NCBI RefSeq assembly: GCF_018991925.1
Contig: NW_024726235.1
Span: 2,158,372 to 2,222,371 of the forward strand
Length of the DNA stretch: 64,000 bases
Reading direction: 5' to 3'
Source: Homarus americanus
Lineage: Eukaryota > Arthropoda > Malacostraca > Decapoda > Nephropidae
The position numbers were made by a program, and so were the translations under genes. Under the pieces are notes generated by a model. That model ran no database searches. It saw nothing but the letters and a program-made list of their open reading frames with translations, and had not been told where the DNA came from. This document shows positions 25,348 through 36,498 of the stretch, piece by piece; position 1 is the first letter of the stretch, and the number at the start of each line of letters is the position of its first letter.

Positions 25348-26459
25348 GTGAGTCAGTTACCTCGTGTTTAATTGATACGTGAAGAAGACATCTTTTGATG
25401 GCTGTCTTTCACATTCGTATAAACAAATACACACACTAAGTAGAATCTTGACACGCAGATAGACATTTATATATGTTACAGGCGAATATAGATTTATACA
25501 TATGTTGTAGTATTGAGACATAATTGTCTTCATATTCACCAAGTACAAGTTTGTTTCGCCATCTTGAACCTGTTCACCAGCTGACGGCACTGTGTCAACA
25601 TGAGGCAACGCCAGTGAACATTCCCCGTGATTTATTCACAACCATATTATGAGAGTTAACACTGCCAATAGTACAAGTACTCTGTTCACATGACGGCCCT
25701 TTCCCGATGAACTCTTCTTCTTCCTCCCACGTCTCTACTCCTTCCTCTCTACTTATACCTCTCTTCTCCTTCCTCTCTAATTATCCCTCTCTACTTATCC
25801 CTTTCTACTTTTCCCTCCCTGCTTCTCCCTCTCTGCACCCCCTCCTCTGCTCTTCCCTCACTGCTCCTAACTCTCTCTGCTCCTCGCTCTGATCCTTCCT
25901 CTCTATTGACGTAAATCGAGTTTGCCTTCATACAGTTTCAACCCCAAACTCCTGCTTGCATTAGCATGTTGACGTGTATTGCACCTGGCCATTGTGTATG
26001 CTAGTGTTGGTTGTAAAGAGATCCCGCCCACCCATAACGCCACAATGAGGATCAGGAGGGGTAAGCAGCTCCTCACCTGGGTTGGGTCAAGTGGCCTCCG
26101 AACTTCTGACGTCACCCACGCTATAAATATCCTCAGGTAAACCGATATCTTAGGATGATCAAACGAAGCCTCAAAACTGAGCGTGTTTTTCTGCGCTTTC
26201 ACCCTCTCCCAACACTCACTAATTAATTAATAATTAAGTGGCGCGCACGTCTAATATCCGCTGACAATACCTAAAATAAAATAACTTTTAAGGGTGCTTG
26301 TGTGAGGTAGTGAATGGAAGGAGGTGGAAAGGGTGAGGTGATCTCCAGACAGTCTTCAGGTGCTCTTGTTGGCTGCATGTCTGAGAAGGGCTGAAGTAGG
26401 ATCTTCCCTCTCCACCAGGTGCGTGCTGTGACTCACCTGCCAGTACCCACCTGTTGACA

Positions 26460-26665
26460 ACATCACCCGTCTGTTGACATCACTCCCCTTTTGACAACAC
26501 AATACTCCCCTTTTGACAACACAATACTCCCCTTTTGACAACACAATGATCACCTTTTGACAACACAATATCAAGTGAAGGTATCCAGTACGTCTCTCAT
26601 CACATACCAGACAGGATATCAAGTGAAGGTATCCTGTTTGTCTCTCATCACATAACAGGATATCA
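26460..26665. repeat. 23-bp and ~45-bp tandem repeats
   Basis: Five units of CCCCTTTTGACAACACAAT(A) type at 26480-26570, then two or three units containing GGATATCAAGTGAAGGTATC and GTCTCTCATCACATA. Confidence 0.85.
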
Positions 26666-26789
26666 ACTCATGTTATCTTGTTTGTCTGTGGTGGCATATT
26701 AACCTCAGTGAGCAACAGAACCTTAAATAAAAGAGGAGGGGAGGAGAGGAGAGGTGGTGAAGGAAGAGGGAATGAGGGGATGGTAAAGA

Positions 26790-27065
26790 AGTGGAGAGAG
26801 AGAGAGAGAGAGAGAAAGAAGAGAGAGAGAGAGAGAGAGAGATTCCCAAGTAACCTGAAGAGTTGTAGTAGTAATAGAGGTTGTAATTGGTGGTAGTAGG
26901 GTTGTATGTAGTTGTGTTAGTGGTAGAGGTTGTATTAGTTGTGAGGTGGTGAAAATTGGTAGTAGGGTGGTAGTAGAGGTTGTAGTGGTGGTAGTAGAGG
27001 TTGCAGTAGTTGTGGTGGTGGTGGTAGTAGAGGTTGTAGTAGTTGTGGTGGTGGTGGTTGTGGCA
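26790..27065. repeat. (GA)n then GTA/GGT-rich repeats
   Basis: GA tracts at 26796-26841, followed by GTAGTAGAGGTTGTAGTAGT and GGTGGTGGT units. Confidence 0.88.
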
Positions 27066-27762
27066 TAAATCATGAAAGAAAAATCAAGGTTTTGAGCCAT
27101 TCTGTTCCCCGCCTCTCTCCCTTCTTCCCTCCCTACCTCTCATTCTCCCTCCATCCATCCCTTTCATCGTCCCTCCGTCCATTCTTCCCTCTTTATCTCT
27201 CCCTTCCTCCCTCCCTCCTGTAGTCCCTATCTCCCTCCCTATCATCCCCCTCCTCTCCCCCTTCCTGCAGTCTGCCTGAAATTGAGAAGTGTGTATATTG
27301 CAGAAATGGATGTGTGTGTTTTGTGTGTGTGTGTGTGTGTGTCAGTAAACAAACGCATATATTTCCATGTATTTATACAGCCCATGCATGAGAGGCAGTG
27401 TAAAGGTTTTACCATTCAGGAGTAAAATCAATACGGCCGGGTTTTAATTTTCTGAAAACAAAGTTGAATGTTTGGATATTTGTTTTCAGTTAATTTGACT
27501 AAATTTGTTTCAGTTAATTGTTCCAGAGTGAATGTTTAAACTACGATGTCTGAGAAAATGACAGAGTTTTTTTTTTTTGCCAAGATTTGATCATCAGTGT
27601 CATAAAGATCCTCACAAAAGACGATTCCATAACAGAAAATATTCTTCGACGAGGAGTTGTAAACATTGACGTGAGAGAGCCTTAAGGATGACCCTCTCTC
27701 CCCAACACTACTTTAGATACAGGCATCAGATCCCATTCTCTCTCTCTCTCTCTCTCCCACAG

Positions 27763-27964
27763 ATTCAACAACTTGTTCTACGTCTTCTTGGCTTATTTCC
27801 TCATCTCGATGGGCGCCTATGTGAACCGCCCCGTGCCCTGTGTGAGTTCCTGGCCTGGAAGTGTCGTCAAGCCCCTCTCCATCATGAAGCTTCCTGCCCT
27901 CAACATTATCTGCGTCGACGTTGCCGTCAAAGTACACCCGGGCGTGATCATCCAGGACTCCGGG
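27763..27964 (+). CDS. nan: nan exon 8: S1 and start of S1-S2 loop
   Basis: Acceptor CTCTCCCACAG; donor GTAAGG. Completes Arg288 and encodes 289-355. S1 is FNNLFYVFLAYFLISMGAYV (289-308), followed by NRPVPC and then a loop segment with WPGSVVKPLSIMKLPALN. A second donor, GTGAGT at 27842 after NRPVPC, is also in phase 0 and looks stronger; its use would remove 41 residues. The long form is preferred because codons past 27841 keep the C/G-ending bias of the other exons. Confidence 0.85.
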
Positions 27965-28678
27965 GTAAGGACGAGGAGGAAGGAGCAGGAGGAGGAGGAG
28001 GAGAAGGAGGAGAAGAAGAAGTAAGAGGTGGGAGTATGGAGAGAAAGAGGAGAAGAGGGTGGGTTGGGGGTCTCTGAGAAGGGGAGGTCGAAGGTGATGG
28101 ATGAGAAGACGGTTAGAAGAGGAGGGGAAGGGAATGGATGAGTGGGAGGGAGGAGGACGGAGTGAGGAGGAAGTGTGAAAGAAAGGTAAGAAGGACAAAG
28201 ATTGAAGAGGAAGGCTTGTTGTTTGGGAGGAAAAAAAAAGAGGGGGCTAAGTCAAGGTACTGGGCAGGATGTTGTGTGTGCCAGTGAGAGAGGAAGAAAA
28301 TGTCGATTGTGAGCTAGGAAGAGAGAGAGAGATGCGTGTATCTAAGAGAGAGAAAGAGACAGGAGTGAGACTGTGTTTGTGTGAGAGAGAGATGGGGGGG
28401 GGGGGTGTTACGCCAGACACTACCAATAAAAGCGCGCCAAAATAAAGTCACATAGACGAACTCTTCATATAAAAGACAGCCTCCCTTCTCCTACTTATTC
28501 TTAAAACACTGGACGACCCGGGTACTGAGAGCTCCCCGTCCCCACCAGGAAGGTATTCGGTATTCGTCGCTGCTGGAGGACTGAAGGACACAGACAAATA
28601 AAAAGATTTCCTGGATGTCAAAAAGGTTCTCCAGCACAGAGTGAATGGATGGATGGATAGAGTCTGGGTTATATTCTT

Positions 28679-28680
<2 letters not shown>

Positions 28681-28761
<81 letters not shown>
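28681..28761. repeat. (CA)n microsatellite
   Basis: Uninterrupted tract of about 80 bases. Confidence 0.97.
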
Positions 28762-28765
<4 letters not shown>

Positions 28766-28849
28766 GGAGATGACTTAGAATTGGAAGAAAATGAGTGAAA
28801 ATGAAGGGAAATTAATTACTTTTCTCTCTTGCTGTCTCTCTCTCTTACA

Positions 28850-29000
28850 GTCTCACTCTCCTCTCCTCTCACTCTCCTCTCCTCTCCTCCTCTCCTCTCC
28901 TCTCCTCTCCTCTCCTCTCCTCTCCTCCTCTCCTCTCCTCTCCTCTCCTCCTCTCCTCTCCTCTCCTCTCCCCCCTCTCCTCTCTCTCCCCCTCTCCCTT
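28850..29000. repeat. (CTCTC)n minisatellite
   Basis: CTCTC/CTCCTCTC units, pyrimidine only on +. Confidence 0.93.
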
Positions 29001-29136
29001 TCCTGCCAAACCTTTTATTTTCTAGACACGGACGTTAAAACGACGAAGGGTTTAAGACTTAAGTACATCGCAGGTGTCAGGGTTAGGGAAGGGAGACAGG
29101 AAACTCAGGGTGTTGCCGAGTTGAGTGTTGGTGTTT

Positions 29137-29820
29137 TATGGTGGTGGTGATGGTGGTGGTGGTGATGGTATTGGTGGTGATGGTGGTGGTGATGGTGGTG
29201 GTAGTGGTGGTGGTGGTGGTGGTGATGGTATTGGTGGTGGTGGTGATGGTATTGGTGGTGGTGGTGATGGTATTGGTGGTGGTGGTGGTGGTGATGATGG
29301 TGATGGTGGTGTGGTGGTGGGATGGTATTGGTGGTGGTGGGGATGGTGTGGTGGTAGGTGATGGTATTGGTGGTGTGGTGGTATTGGTGGTGGTGGTGGT
29401 GATGGTGTGGTGGTGATGGTATTGGTGGTGATGGTGGTGGTGATGGTGGTGGGGATGAGTGGTGGTGGTGATGGTATTGGTGGTGGTGGTGATGGTATTG
29501 GTGGTGATGATGTGGTGGTATTGGTGGTGTGATGGTATTGGTGGTGGTGATGATGGTATTGGTGGTGATGGTATTGGTGGTGGTGGTGGTGGTGGTGGTA
29601 TTGGTGGTGGTGGTATTGGTGGTGGTGGTGGTGGTGGTGGTGTTGGTGATGGTGGTATTGGTGGTGGTGGTGATGTTATTGGTGGTGGTGGTGATGGTAT
29701 TGGTGGTGGTGGTGGTGGTGGTGGGGATGGTAATGGGTTAGTATGGGTGGGTGGTGGTGACGGTGGACTGGTGGTAAGTGGTGGGAGTGGTAATGGTGGT
29801 GATGGGGAATGAAAGTGGTG
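29137..29820. repeat. GGT/GAT/ATT minisatellite
   Basis: Triplet-based units such as GGTGGTGATGGTATTGGTGG over nearly 700 bases, with higher-order 21- to 30-base periodicity. Open frames here (poly-Gly, poly-Val) are repeat artefacts. Confidence 0.95.
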
Positions 29821-30249
29821 ATGCAGGCGTTGTTAGTGGTGGTAGTGGTGTGTAAATGATGATGGTATAATATAACTAACTATATAACACTATATACTGT
29901 AATCCACTCTATGTAATCTAAAAATATAATTAAATAATTTCACAAATCGTAAATTAAACTGAATTAAATATTAAAAAACAAAAACAATATTTACTACACC
30001 ATTAATCAATAAATTAGACACTTGTTTTATTGCTCTTAATAACTAGTACTTTATTAACGTGACTTAATTAACGCTGAGTGCACTAACTGTATTAATGATA
30101 GTCTAATTAATTTTACGAACCAGAAAGTGCAATTAATGCTCATTACAACAAGCACTAAGATGAAGTAAAAATACATTTATTGCAGTTTTGTTAAGAAGCT
30201 GAGCTCTCTCTCAAACCTAACCTAACCTAACCCCTCTCGCACTCCACAG

Positions 30250-30582
30250 ATAACCACGGATCCCACATCGCTTATCGACGTCCTCACTACACCGAGGATC
30301 AACCGGTCAAGTGTGTTCGAAGTGGACCTTGACTCCTCCACCTCCACGTCGTCCTCCTATATGACCCTGGAGCCCGTGGGAGAGGACGAGGGGGAGGTTG
30401 AGCCACTGTTGGCGGTCGTGACGCAGGACCAAGGAGTGACGTCAGATGATGGTTTGACGTATGATGGTTTGACGTCAGATGATAGTGTGACGTCGGATGA
30501 TGGTATGACGTCGGATGATGGTGTGACTCCTTACCCCGACGACTACACTGTCACCGTCCAGTATGTGGTGGACGGAGAGCAG
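30250..30582 (+). CDS. nan: nan exon 9: Ser/Thr/Asp-rich S1-S2 loop
   Basis: Acceptor CACTCCACAG, donor GTGAGG. Phase 0 at both ends; residues 356-466. Begins ITTDPTSLIDVLTTPRINRS, contains an NRS glycosylation sequon and an acidic stretch GEDEGEVEP. A hexapeptide array of VTSDDG type (about 418-446) follows, coded by 18-bp DNA repeats, then DDYTVTVQYVVDGEQ. By position between S1 and S2 this is extracellular. No relative of this exon is recognised; it is placed by phase and splice sites. Confidence 0.8.
30435..30530 (+). repeat. 18-bp coding minisatellite in exon 9
   Basis: About five units of GTGACGTCAGATGATGGT, giving VTSDDG-like hexapeptides. Each full unit carries GACGTC. Confidence 0.9.
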
Positions 30583-30900
30583 GTGAGGGAGAGAAGGAGT
30601 TAGGGAGGGAAGGAAGGGAAGGAGAGGGTAAGGGAGGAATGAAGGGAAAGAGGGTGTGATAGAAAAAGGGAAAGGAAGTGCTTGGTGGTGGTGGTGGGAG
30701 GTGAAAGGAAAGAGAGGAGGAGGAGGAGACAGACAGTAAGAAAGGAAAGATGGAAGAGGCGGGGAGAAATGTGAAAGAGATGGATGAGAAGAGATGGAAA
30801 AAGGGGAATGAGAGGGAATTATAATAAAAGAGAGAAGGCAACAGGGTGGAGAAGGAATGATATTGAGAAGTGGGAAAGAATAATAATTGGAGTAATTGTG

Positions 30901-31555
30901 TAGAGAGACGAGGCGTTTAAACCCTCGAGGACGATGATTTAACCCTTTGGGGACGATGATTTAACCCTTTGAGGACGATGATTTAACCCTTTTGGGACGA
31001 CGATTTAACCCTTTGAGGACGAGGTGTTTAAATCCTTGAGGACGATGATTTAACCCTTTGGGGACGATGATTTAACCCTTTGAGGACGATGATTTAACCC
31101 TTTGAGGACGACGATTTAACCCTTTGAGGACGACGATTTAACCCTTTGGGGACGACGATTTAACCTTTTGGGGACGATGGTTTAACCCTTTGGGGACGAT
31201 GATTTAACCCTTTGGGGACGATGGTTTAACCCTTTGGGGACGATGGTTTAACCCTTTGGGGACGATGATTTAACCCTTTGGGGACGATGATTTAACCCTT
31301 TGGGGACGATGATTTAACCCTATGAGGACGATGATTTAACCCTTTGAGGACGACGATTTAACCTTTGGGGACGATGATTTAACCCTTTGGGGACGATGAT
31401 TTAACCCTTTGGGGACGATGATTTAACCCTATGAGGACGATGATTTAACCTTTTGGGGACGATGATTTAACCCTTTGGGGACGATGATTTAACCCTATGA
31501 GGACGATGATTTAACCCTTTGGGGACGATGATTTAACCCTTTGAGAATGATGATA
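30901..31555 (+). repeat. 22-bp minisatellite, ~30 units
   Basis: Unit core GGACGATGATTTAACCC plus TTTGG or TTTGA. Variants alternate GAGGACG/GGGGACG and GATGATT/GACGATT/GATGGTT. Not a CRISPR: there are no spacers, units abut directly. Confidence 0.97.
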
Positions 31556-31790
31556 ATATGTTGTCCCTTTTGTCCTTCAAGTGCCAGAAAAATAACTTTC
31601 ACACCAAGTTAATCCTTTAAGGTCATATATACAGGGTGACATTTGACCTATTGAGGGGAAGGCACGTACGTCACCTCCTAGTTACACCTAATGATTATTC
31701 TCACCTGAGTTTGTTGAGGTGTAAAGGCGAGAAAGTTGGCAAGAGATTGTTAAAGAGAGTGACTGGCATATATTACGATGTGCTTTTTTT

Positions 31791-31793
<3 letters not shown>

Positions 31794-31841
<48 letters not shown>
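31794..31841. repeat. (GT)n microsatellite
   Basis: Perfect GT tract. Confidence 0.97.
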
Positions 31842-31843
<2 letters not shown>

Positions 31844-32018
31844 ACGTAAGATGCTGGAACAAACACACAACACCCTCAAGATGCCTCATAATCCTCCGTG
31901 TTACGTAGTTGTTATTTCTTTTCTTCTCCTCACCGCCATATCCGGAAGCAGCTGAATTTAACGTTGCTGAGATGAGAATGGGATACACGGTCGCCGAGAG
32001 ACAGACAGGATGGTGTAT

Positions 32019-32019
<1 letters not shown>

Positions 32020-32068
<49 letters not shown>

Positions 32069-32145
32069 TAGGGGACATGAAATAACTGTCTTGTCGGGGG
32101 GAACCGGTTGACGGTAATGTGATGTGTGTGTGTGTGTGTGTGTGT

Positions 32146-32224
<79 letters not shown>
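32020..32224. repeat. (GA)n and long (GT)n microsatellites
   Basis: GA at 32020-32066 and GT at 32121-32224 with one CT interruption. Confidence 0.97.
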
Positions 32225-32227
<3 letters not shown>

Positions 32228-33577
32228 CATAACCAAATATAACCTAGGTTAAATTAAAAAAATAAATAAATTAAATAAACTCATACATGAATCTTCGAAT
32301 AGGATGAATCGAAACGTGATTTGAAGACGAGGAAGATAAAACATAAAATGAATTCAATAGAAGAGGAACAATTACTTTAATGACCGAACCTTCGAGAAAA
32401 AAATAATCATGTTTGTGAGGCTTCGAAGAAAGTGTTGACACAATTATAAGTCATTAGCAATTCAAATTATATCCAGACTCTTGTTGGCGGGAGATGATTG
32501 GGATTAGTATTTTGTCGTAGTACTCGCTAATCCCCGAAAACACCTGATTGGAACCTGGTTTAATCGCACCTAACCTAACCAAATTCACCAAGTTAGTGTG
32601 AAATTTAGTATTTTGTTTTGATTTAATTTTGCTCATTTATTATAATATATTTTACCTCAAATATATCTTGTTGTTACCGGTGCCTCATGCAACCAACCAG
32701 GTGATCTGATCCTCCTGTACACCAACACACTCCATTGTCGTCTTACTCAATCCCCTTTGTTCGCGCTGGTACACCCCCCCCCCCCTACTCCCCTCCCTCT
32801 TCAGCTTTCATTAGTGGCCAATATCACTCCTCTGTTAATACATTTTTGTGATATTTTCAGAAATATATCTCTTTTGTATAATTCTACGATGATTTTATTG
32901 TTCAAGTTACAACAATACGTCGTTCAGGTCTTGTATGTGTTTCAAGTAGCAATAAAGCTGCTCTCGAGTCCTTCTCATCTTCTCATATTATATTCCCGGT
33001 TGTTGACGACGTCCTGGGTGATGGCCTCGTTAGCGTCGACTAAATTCGTCCTTCTCATTAGTGATAAGGCAGAGCTCAGGTGTTAAGGTACTGTATGTTG
33101 TCTGAGAAATTCAGGATCGAGTGGTTCAGGTAATGTGTCCTGCCTGTGATCTTGCTTTGACGTTTGTAGTACAAGCCTGTTCCCGCCGCCAGCTTTCATC
33201 TTCAAGGCGGAGGACCTGGCGATATGGATCAAATCACCGTAAAAATAGGCATAAAACTGCCATCAGGTCCCCGGGTCCTTGATTGACAATGAGGTCACAT
33301 TTGTTCACTGACGGAGGAGGAAGCGAGATTATTATAATTCGTCTCACAAAACGTGGTGGGGGTGGGGGGGGGGCCTTCAGTATCTACGTTCAGCTGATGA
33401 GACGTCAATAGGTGCTGTTCTCTTGGCTGCGGGAGTGGGGGCTGATGGGGCTGTGTTGGAGGATGGTGGGTCTGTGTTGGTGATTCTGGTTGTGGTGGGG
33501 ATGTTGTTGGTAAGACTGTGGCGTGGGTGTGTGTGATTACAATTCTCCTTGACACAGTAGTAGTAAAGAAGGTGTTT

Positions 33578-33586
<9 letters not shown>

Positions 33587-33617
<31 letters not shown>
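33587..33617. repeat. (CT)n microsatellite
   Basis: Perfect CT tract. Confidence 0.95.
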
Positions 33618-33619
<2 letters not shown>

Positions 33620-34744
33620 TATAACTTCCTTCCATTTCTCCCCCCCACACTGCCCTTTCTATCCGCGTCCTTCTCTCTCGCGCCAATGAATGATTCAATA
33701 TGCAGATGGTAATTTGCATATTTCCACCTGGTGTAGCAAGTTACCTGAAGAACCCGTCACTTGGCATTGATTATGTACACGCGCCTCGCACACACACACA
33801 GGCTAACTACCTAGAGGCTAACGAACCTGCAGGCCAAAGCTTTCTATTAATTACCTTTTCTAATTACCGTTAATACGTGCTTTGACATGGATAATCACGC
33901 GTGTCGTAGTTAACGCGTCGTGATGACAATAATTAGAGTGGCTCAAAACCGTACAGGTGAGATCTAGTGATAATGTGTTCAGTTGGTTGAGTGTCTCCGT
34001 CAGGTGGTAGTAACATCCAATAAGGTGGCTGACGCGTATTATTACCTGGACAAATACTAATAACAGGTAATAAGGAGGTAACCAGTAATGACTCTATCTT
34101 TACCTGTTTTATACCTTCATATTAGACCGTAATTGGAGGTATGTCATCTGTAAGTTCCTAATCCTCGTGGAAGTAATATATATTTCTGGGAGAGAGACAA
34201 GAATAAAGAATTAGATTAATGTGGGGAAGAAAAGATGGTGAGAAGTTACTACAATATATCTGAAGGTGAAGGAGGTTATTATGAGAGATACTAATGAATG
34301 TGTGGGCGATCTATTCGACTTAGGTCTTTATTGCCACAACACCTACGAGGTCTTAGGGTCTTACTGTGTATGTATAACTGTTCATAGGGGCATTTATAAA
34401 CAATGGTATTTATGAGTTTAGATAGATTACAATTCCATGTAGATATACAATTACCTGAAGTAGTGAAGTTTTCTCTAGTACGTTCGCCCATTACCACCTG
34501 CCACTGCTTCCCTACCAGGTGCTGTACTTGGAAATTTAAACAACAAATTTCACAAATAACAATATTACATGAGTAAAATGTATTGATATTTCCTTTAATA
34601 ATGCTGTAATCCTAATTCATGGCACTGGACAAAACACTGGTACTGTATCCACCCGCCTGCTTCACCCACTCTTACAGCATACACCTTTGAACCTAACGGG
34701 ACCATATACAACACTTATCAGCCTCTTCTTCCTCCTCCTTTAAG

Positions 34745-34923
34745 GTATCCGTGACCTTGTCCAGTGAGGTGAACGATCTCCTCACCGCCTCCGTGACCTC
34801 TGACCCCTTGACCAGTGACCAGGTCAATCACCTGCCTTTACTCTTCACCTGTTATAACAAGACTCATGATCTGGAATTGACGGCGATGAACAAAACTTTC
34901 TTCATCACCAAAATTATCAAGAG
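34745..34923 (+). CDS. nan: nan exon 10: S1-S2 loop
   Basis: Acceptor CTCCTTTAAG, donor GTGGGT. Residues 467-525, starting VSVTLSSEVNDLLTASVTSD and containing FTCYNKTHDLELTAMNKTFF with two N-glycosylation sequons (NKT twice), ending two bases into Arg526. Codon use is C/G-ending like the other exons and phase matches both neighbours. A (CAT)n tract lies just inside the following intron. Confidence 0.85.
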
Positions 34924-34937
34924 GTGGGTCGTGGGAG

Positions 34938-34942
34938 TCATT

Positions 34943-34977
<35 letters not shown>

Positions 34978-34979
34978 AC
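34938..34979. repeat. (ATC)n microsatellite
   Basis: ATC/CAT triplet tract 15 bases past the exon 10 donor. Confidence 0.95.
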
Positions 34980-35086
34980 AGGGTAAAATTGCATGTTTTT
35001 TTCATATAGTTCTCATCATCATCATCACTATTACCACAGGTTTACTGTATATCATTATCTTCAATATCACCATCGTATCACAATGA

Positions 35087-35491
35087 GTCACTTTCATCGT
35101 GTCTAAGTCACTATCCCTACTGTCACCATCATTATTTCTACAGGTCCATCACTATCACCACAGATCTAAGTCACTATCATCGTGTCTCCCATGAGTGCAA
35201 GTCACTATCCTCACTGTCATCATCATTATCACCACAATTCTAAGTCACTATGCTCCCTGTCACCATCATTATCACCACAGATCTAAGTCACTATCATCGT
35301 GTCTCCCATGAGTGCAAGTCACTATCCTCACTGTCATCATCATTATTACCACATCTACAGTAAGTCACTATGTTCACTGTCACTATCATTATCACCACAG
35401 ATCTAAGTCACTATCCTCACTGTCATCATCATTATCACCACAGATCTACAGTAAGTCACTATCCTCACTGTCACCATCATTATCACCACAG
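35087..35491 (+). repeat. Tandem repeat of the exon 11 splice acceptor
   Basis: Units of roughly 43 to 120 bases contain TAAGTCACTATCCTCACTGT and ATTATCACCACAG. Intact CACCACAG ends at 35163, 35280, 35400, 35443 and 35491 (the real junction); one copy at about 35236 reads CACCACAA and has lost the site. Confidence 0.9.
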
Positions 35492-35619
35492 ATATTGGCC
35501 GAACAAGCCCCCGAGTGCCATGGCGGCAGTGAACCCGTACATATTGAACATTACCACCAACGACACGGCTAAGGGCCCCTGCTACTGTGTCCTGTGGAGG
35601 GCCCCTGAGCCTAGGAAAG
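35492..35619 (+). CDS. nan: nan exon 11: end of S1-S2 loop
   Basis: Acceptor ATCACCACAG, donor GTGGGT. Completes Arg526, then residues 527-568: YWPNKPPSAMAAVNPYILNI followed by TTNDTAKGPCYCVLWRAPEP and RK, ending one base into Gly569. Carries two further sequons (NIT, NDT) and a Cys pair (CYC). Frame and phase match exons 10 and 12. Confidence 0.88.
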
Positions 35620-35624
35620 GTGGG

Positions 35625-35656
<32 letters not shown>

Positions 35657-36343
35657 TCTCAGGTTAATTTCTCTCCCGTTTTGCGATACCTTTAGCATTT
35701 ATTAAATAATATAAACATTCTCACAAGTCTTTAAGTGTGTGTGTGTGGAGTGGTGTGGTGTGGTATGGCGTGGTGTGGTATGGTGTGGTGTGGTGTGGTG
35801 TGGTGTGGTGTGGTGTGTGGAGTGGTGTGGTGTGTGGTGTGGTGTGGTGTGTTGTGTTGTAGTGTGTGAAGTGGAGTTGAAAAAATACGATTTCTTGCTT
35901 AATGGTTTGCTTGATTATTACTCCACTCCAGATTTCATGTCAAATTAATCACCGTCAATGCTTTAATCAATTCTTGTTAAAATCTGGGAGATAAAATCCT
36001 GTGGACCCCCCCACCCCCTTAACACGAGAGCAGGACATATGAGGAAAGCAATCTAACTTGTGCCAGCACTTGAGAACGGGAGGAAACTGCTTGCCCGACT
36101 TTAAAAAAAAAAAACGAGTTTGTCTTGGCTCTCGACACAGTGAGCTCTGCTTGTCGGTTATTATAGTGAAGTCTTCTTACGCTTGTCGCCTCATCTGAGG
36201 AAAGAAAAGTTATCGTTTTAGTTTCTTGAGAGAGAGAGAGAGAGATGTCCTATTACCTGTACTTTGAGACATTGATAAACTAAAACCTCTAACTTATTTC
36301 TTTACTCTCCTACTTCACCTAGCCCCTGTTCTTCCTCCGTCAG
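35620..36343 (+). other. nan intron 11
   Basis: The donor GTGGGT passes into (CT)n (35626-35653). A GTGTG/TGGTG repeat lies at 35730-35865. The rest is unremarkable. Acceptor CTCCGTCAG. Confidence 0.88.
35730..35865. repeat. (GTGTG)n repeat
   Basis: GTGTGGTGTGGTATGGTGTG-like units. Confidence 0.92.
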
Positions 36344-36498
36344 GTGAGATGAAGATCGGGGGAATGTACTCGTCGGAGATATACTTCTACGTGAGGGTGG
36401 TGTGTGAGGGCCTGACCTTCCTTGGCTCTTTGGCTTACCTGATCGGAGCTGCTAATGAGGCCAGGTTCCAAGGTGGCAAGATGTTCGTCGAGAACCTG
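36344..36498 (+). CDS. nan: nan exon 12: S2
   Basis: Acceptor CCTCCGTCAG, donor GTGAGT. Completes Gly569, then residues 570-620: EMKIGGMYSSEIYFYVRVVC, then EGLTFLGSLAYLIGAANEAR and FQGGKMFVENL. S2 spans about 579-602. ARFxGxxMFxENL is the conserved S2-S3 linker of Nanchung. Confidence 0.94.

Larger units (their letters stand above)
25348..27762 (+). other. nan intron 7
   Basis: Contains pyrimidine-rich DNA (25720-25900), 23-bp and ~45-bp tandem repeats (26460-26665), GA tracts, GTA/GGT repeats and CCCT-rich DNA (27100-27270). The remainder is unremarkable. The acceptor is preceded by (CT)n. Confidence 0.85.
27965..30249 (+). other. nan intron 8
   Basis: Starts purine-rich (GAGGAGG, 27970-28400), then a long AC tract, a CTCTCC minisatellite and a GGT/GAT minisatellite. 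An AT-rich stretch (29860-30190) precedes a CCTAACCTAACC (inverse TTAGG-like) motif 20 bases before the acceptor CACTCCACAG. Confidence 0.85.
30583..34744 (+). other. nan intron 9
   Basis: A purine-rich start (30583-30870) leads into the 22-bp minisatellite array. GT, GA and GT tracts at 31794-32224, GGT-rich DNA at 33340-33500 and CT at 33587-33617 follow. The stretches 32230-33300 and 33700-34740 hold nothing recognised. Acceptor CCTCCTTTAAG. Confidence 0.85.

Noticed and set aside
29125..29812. Poly-Gly/poly-Val frames
   Set aside because: GGT/GAT triplet repeat, not coding.
30901..31555. CRISPR-like array
   Set aside because: Units abut with no spacers and the host is a eukaryote; it is a minisatellite.
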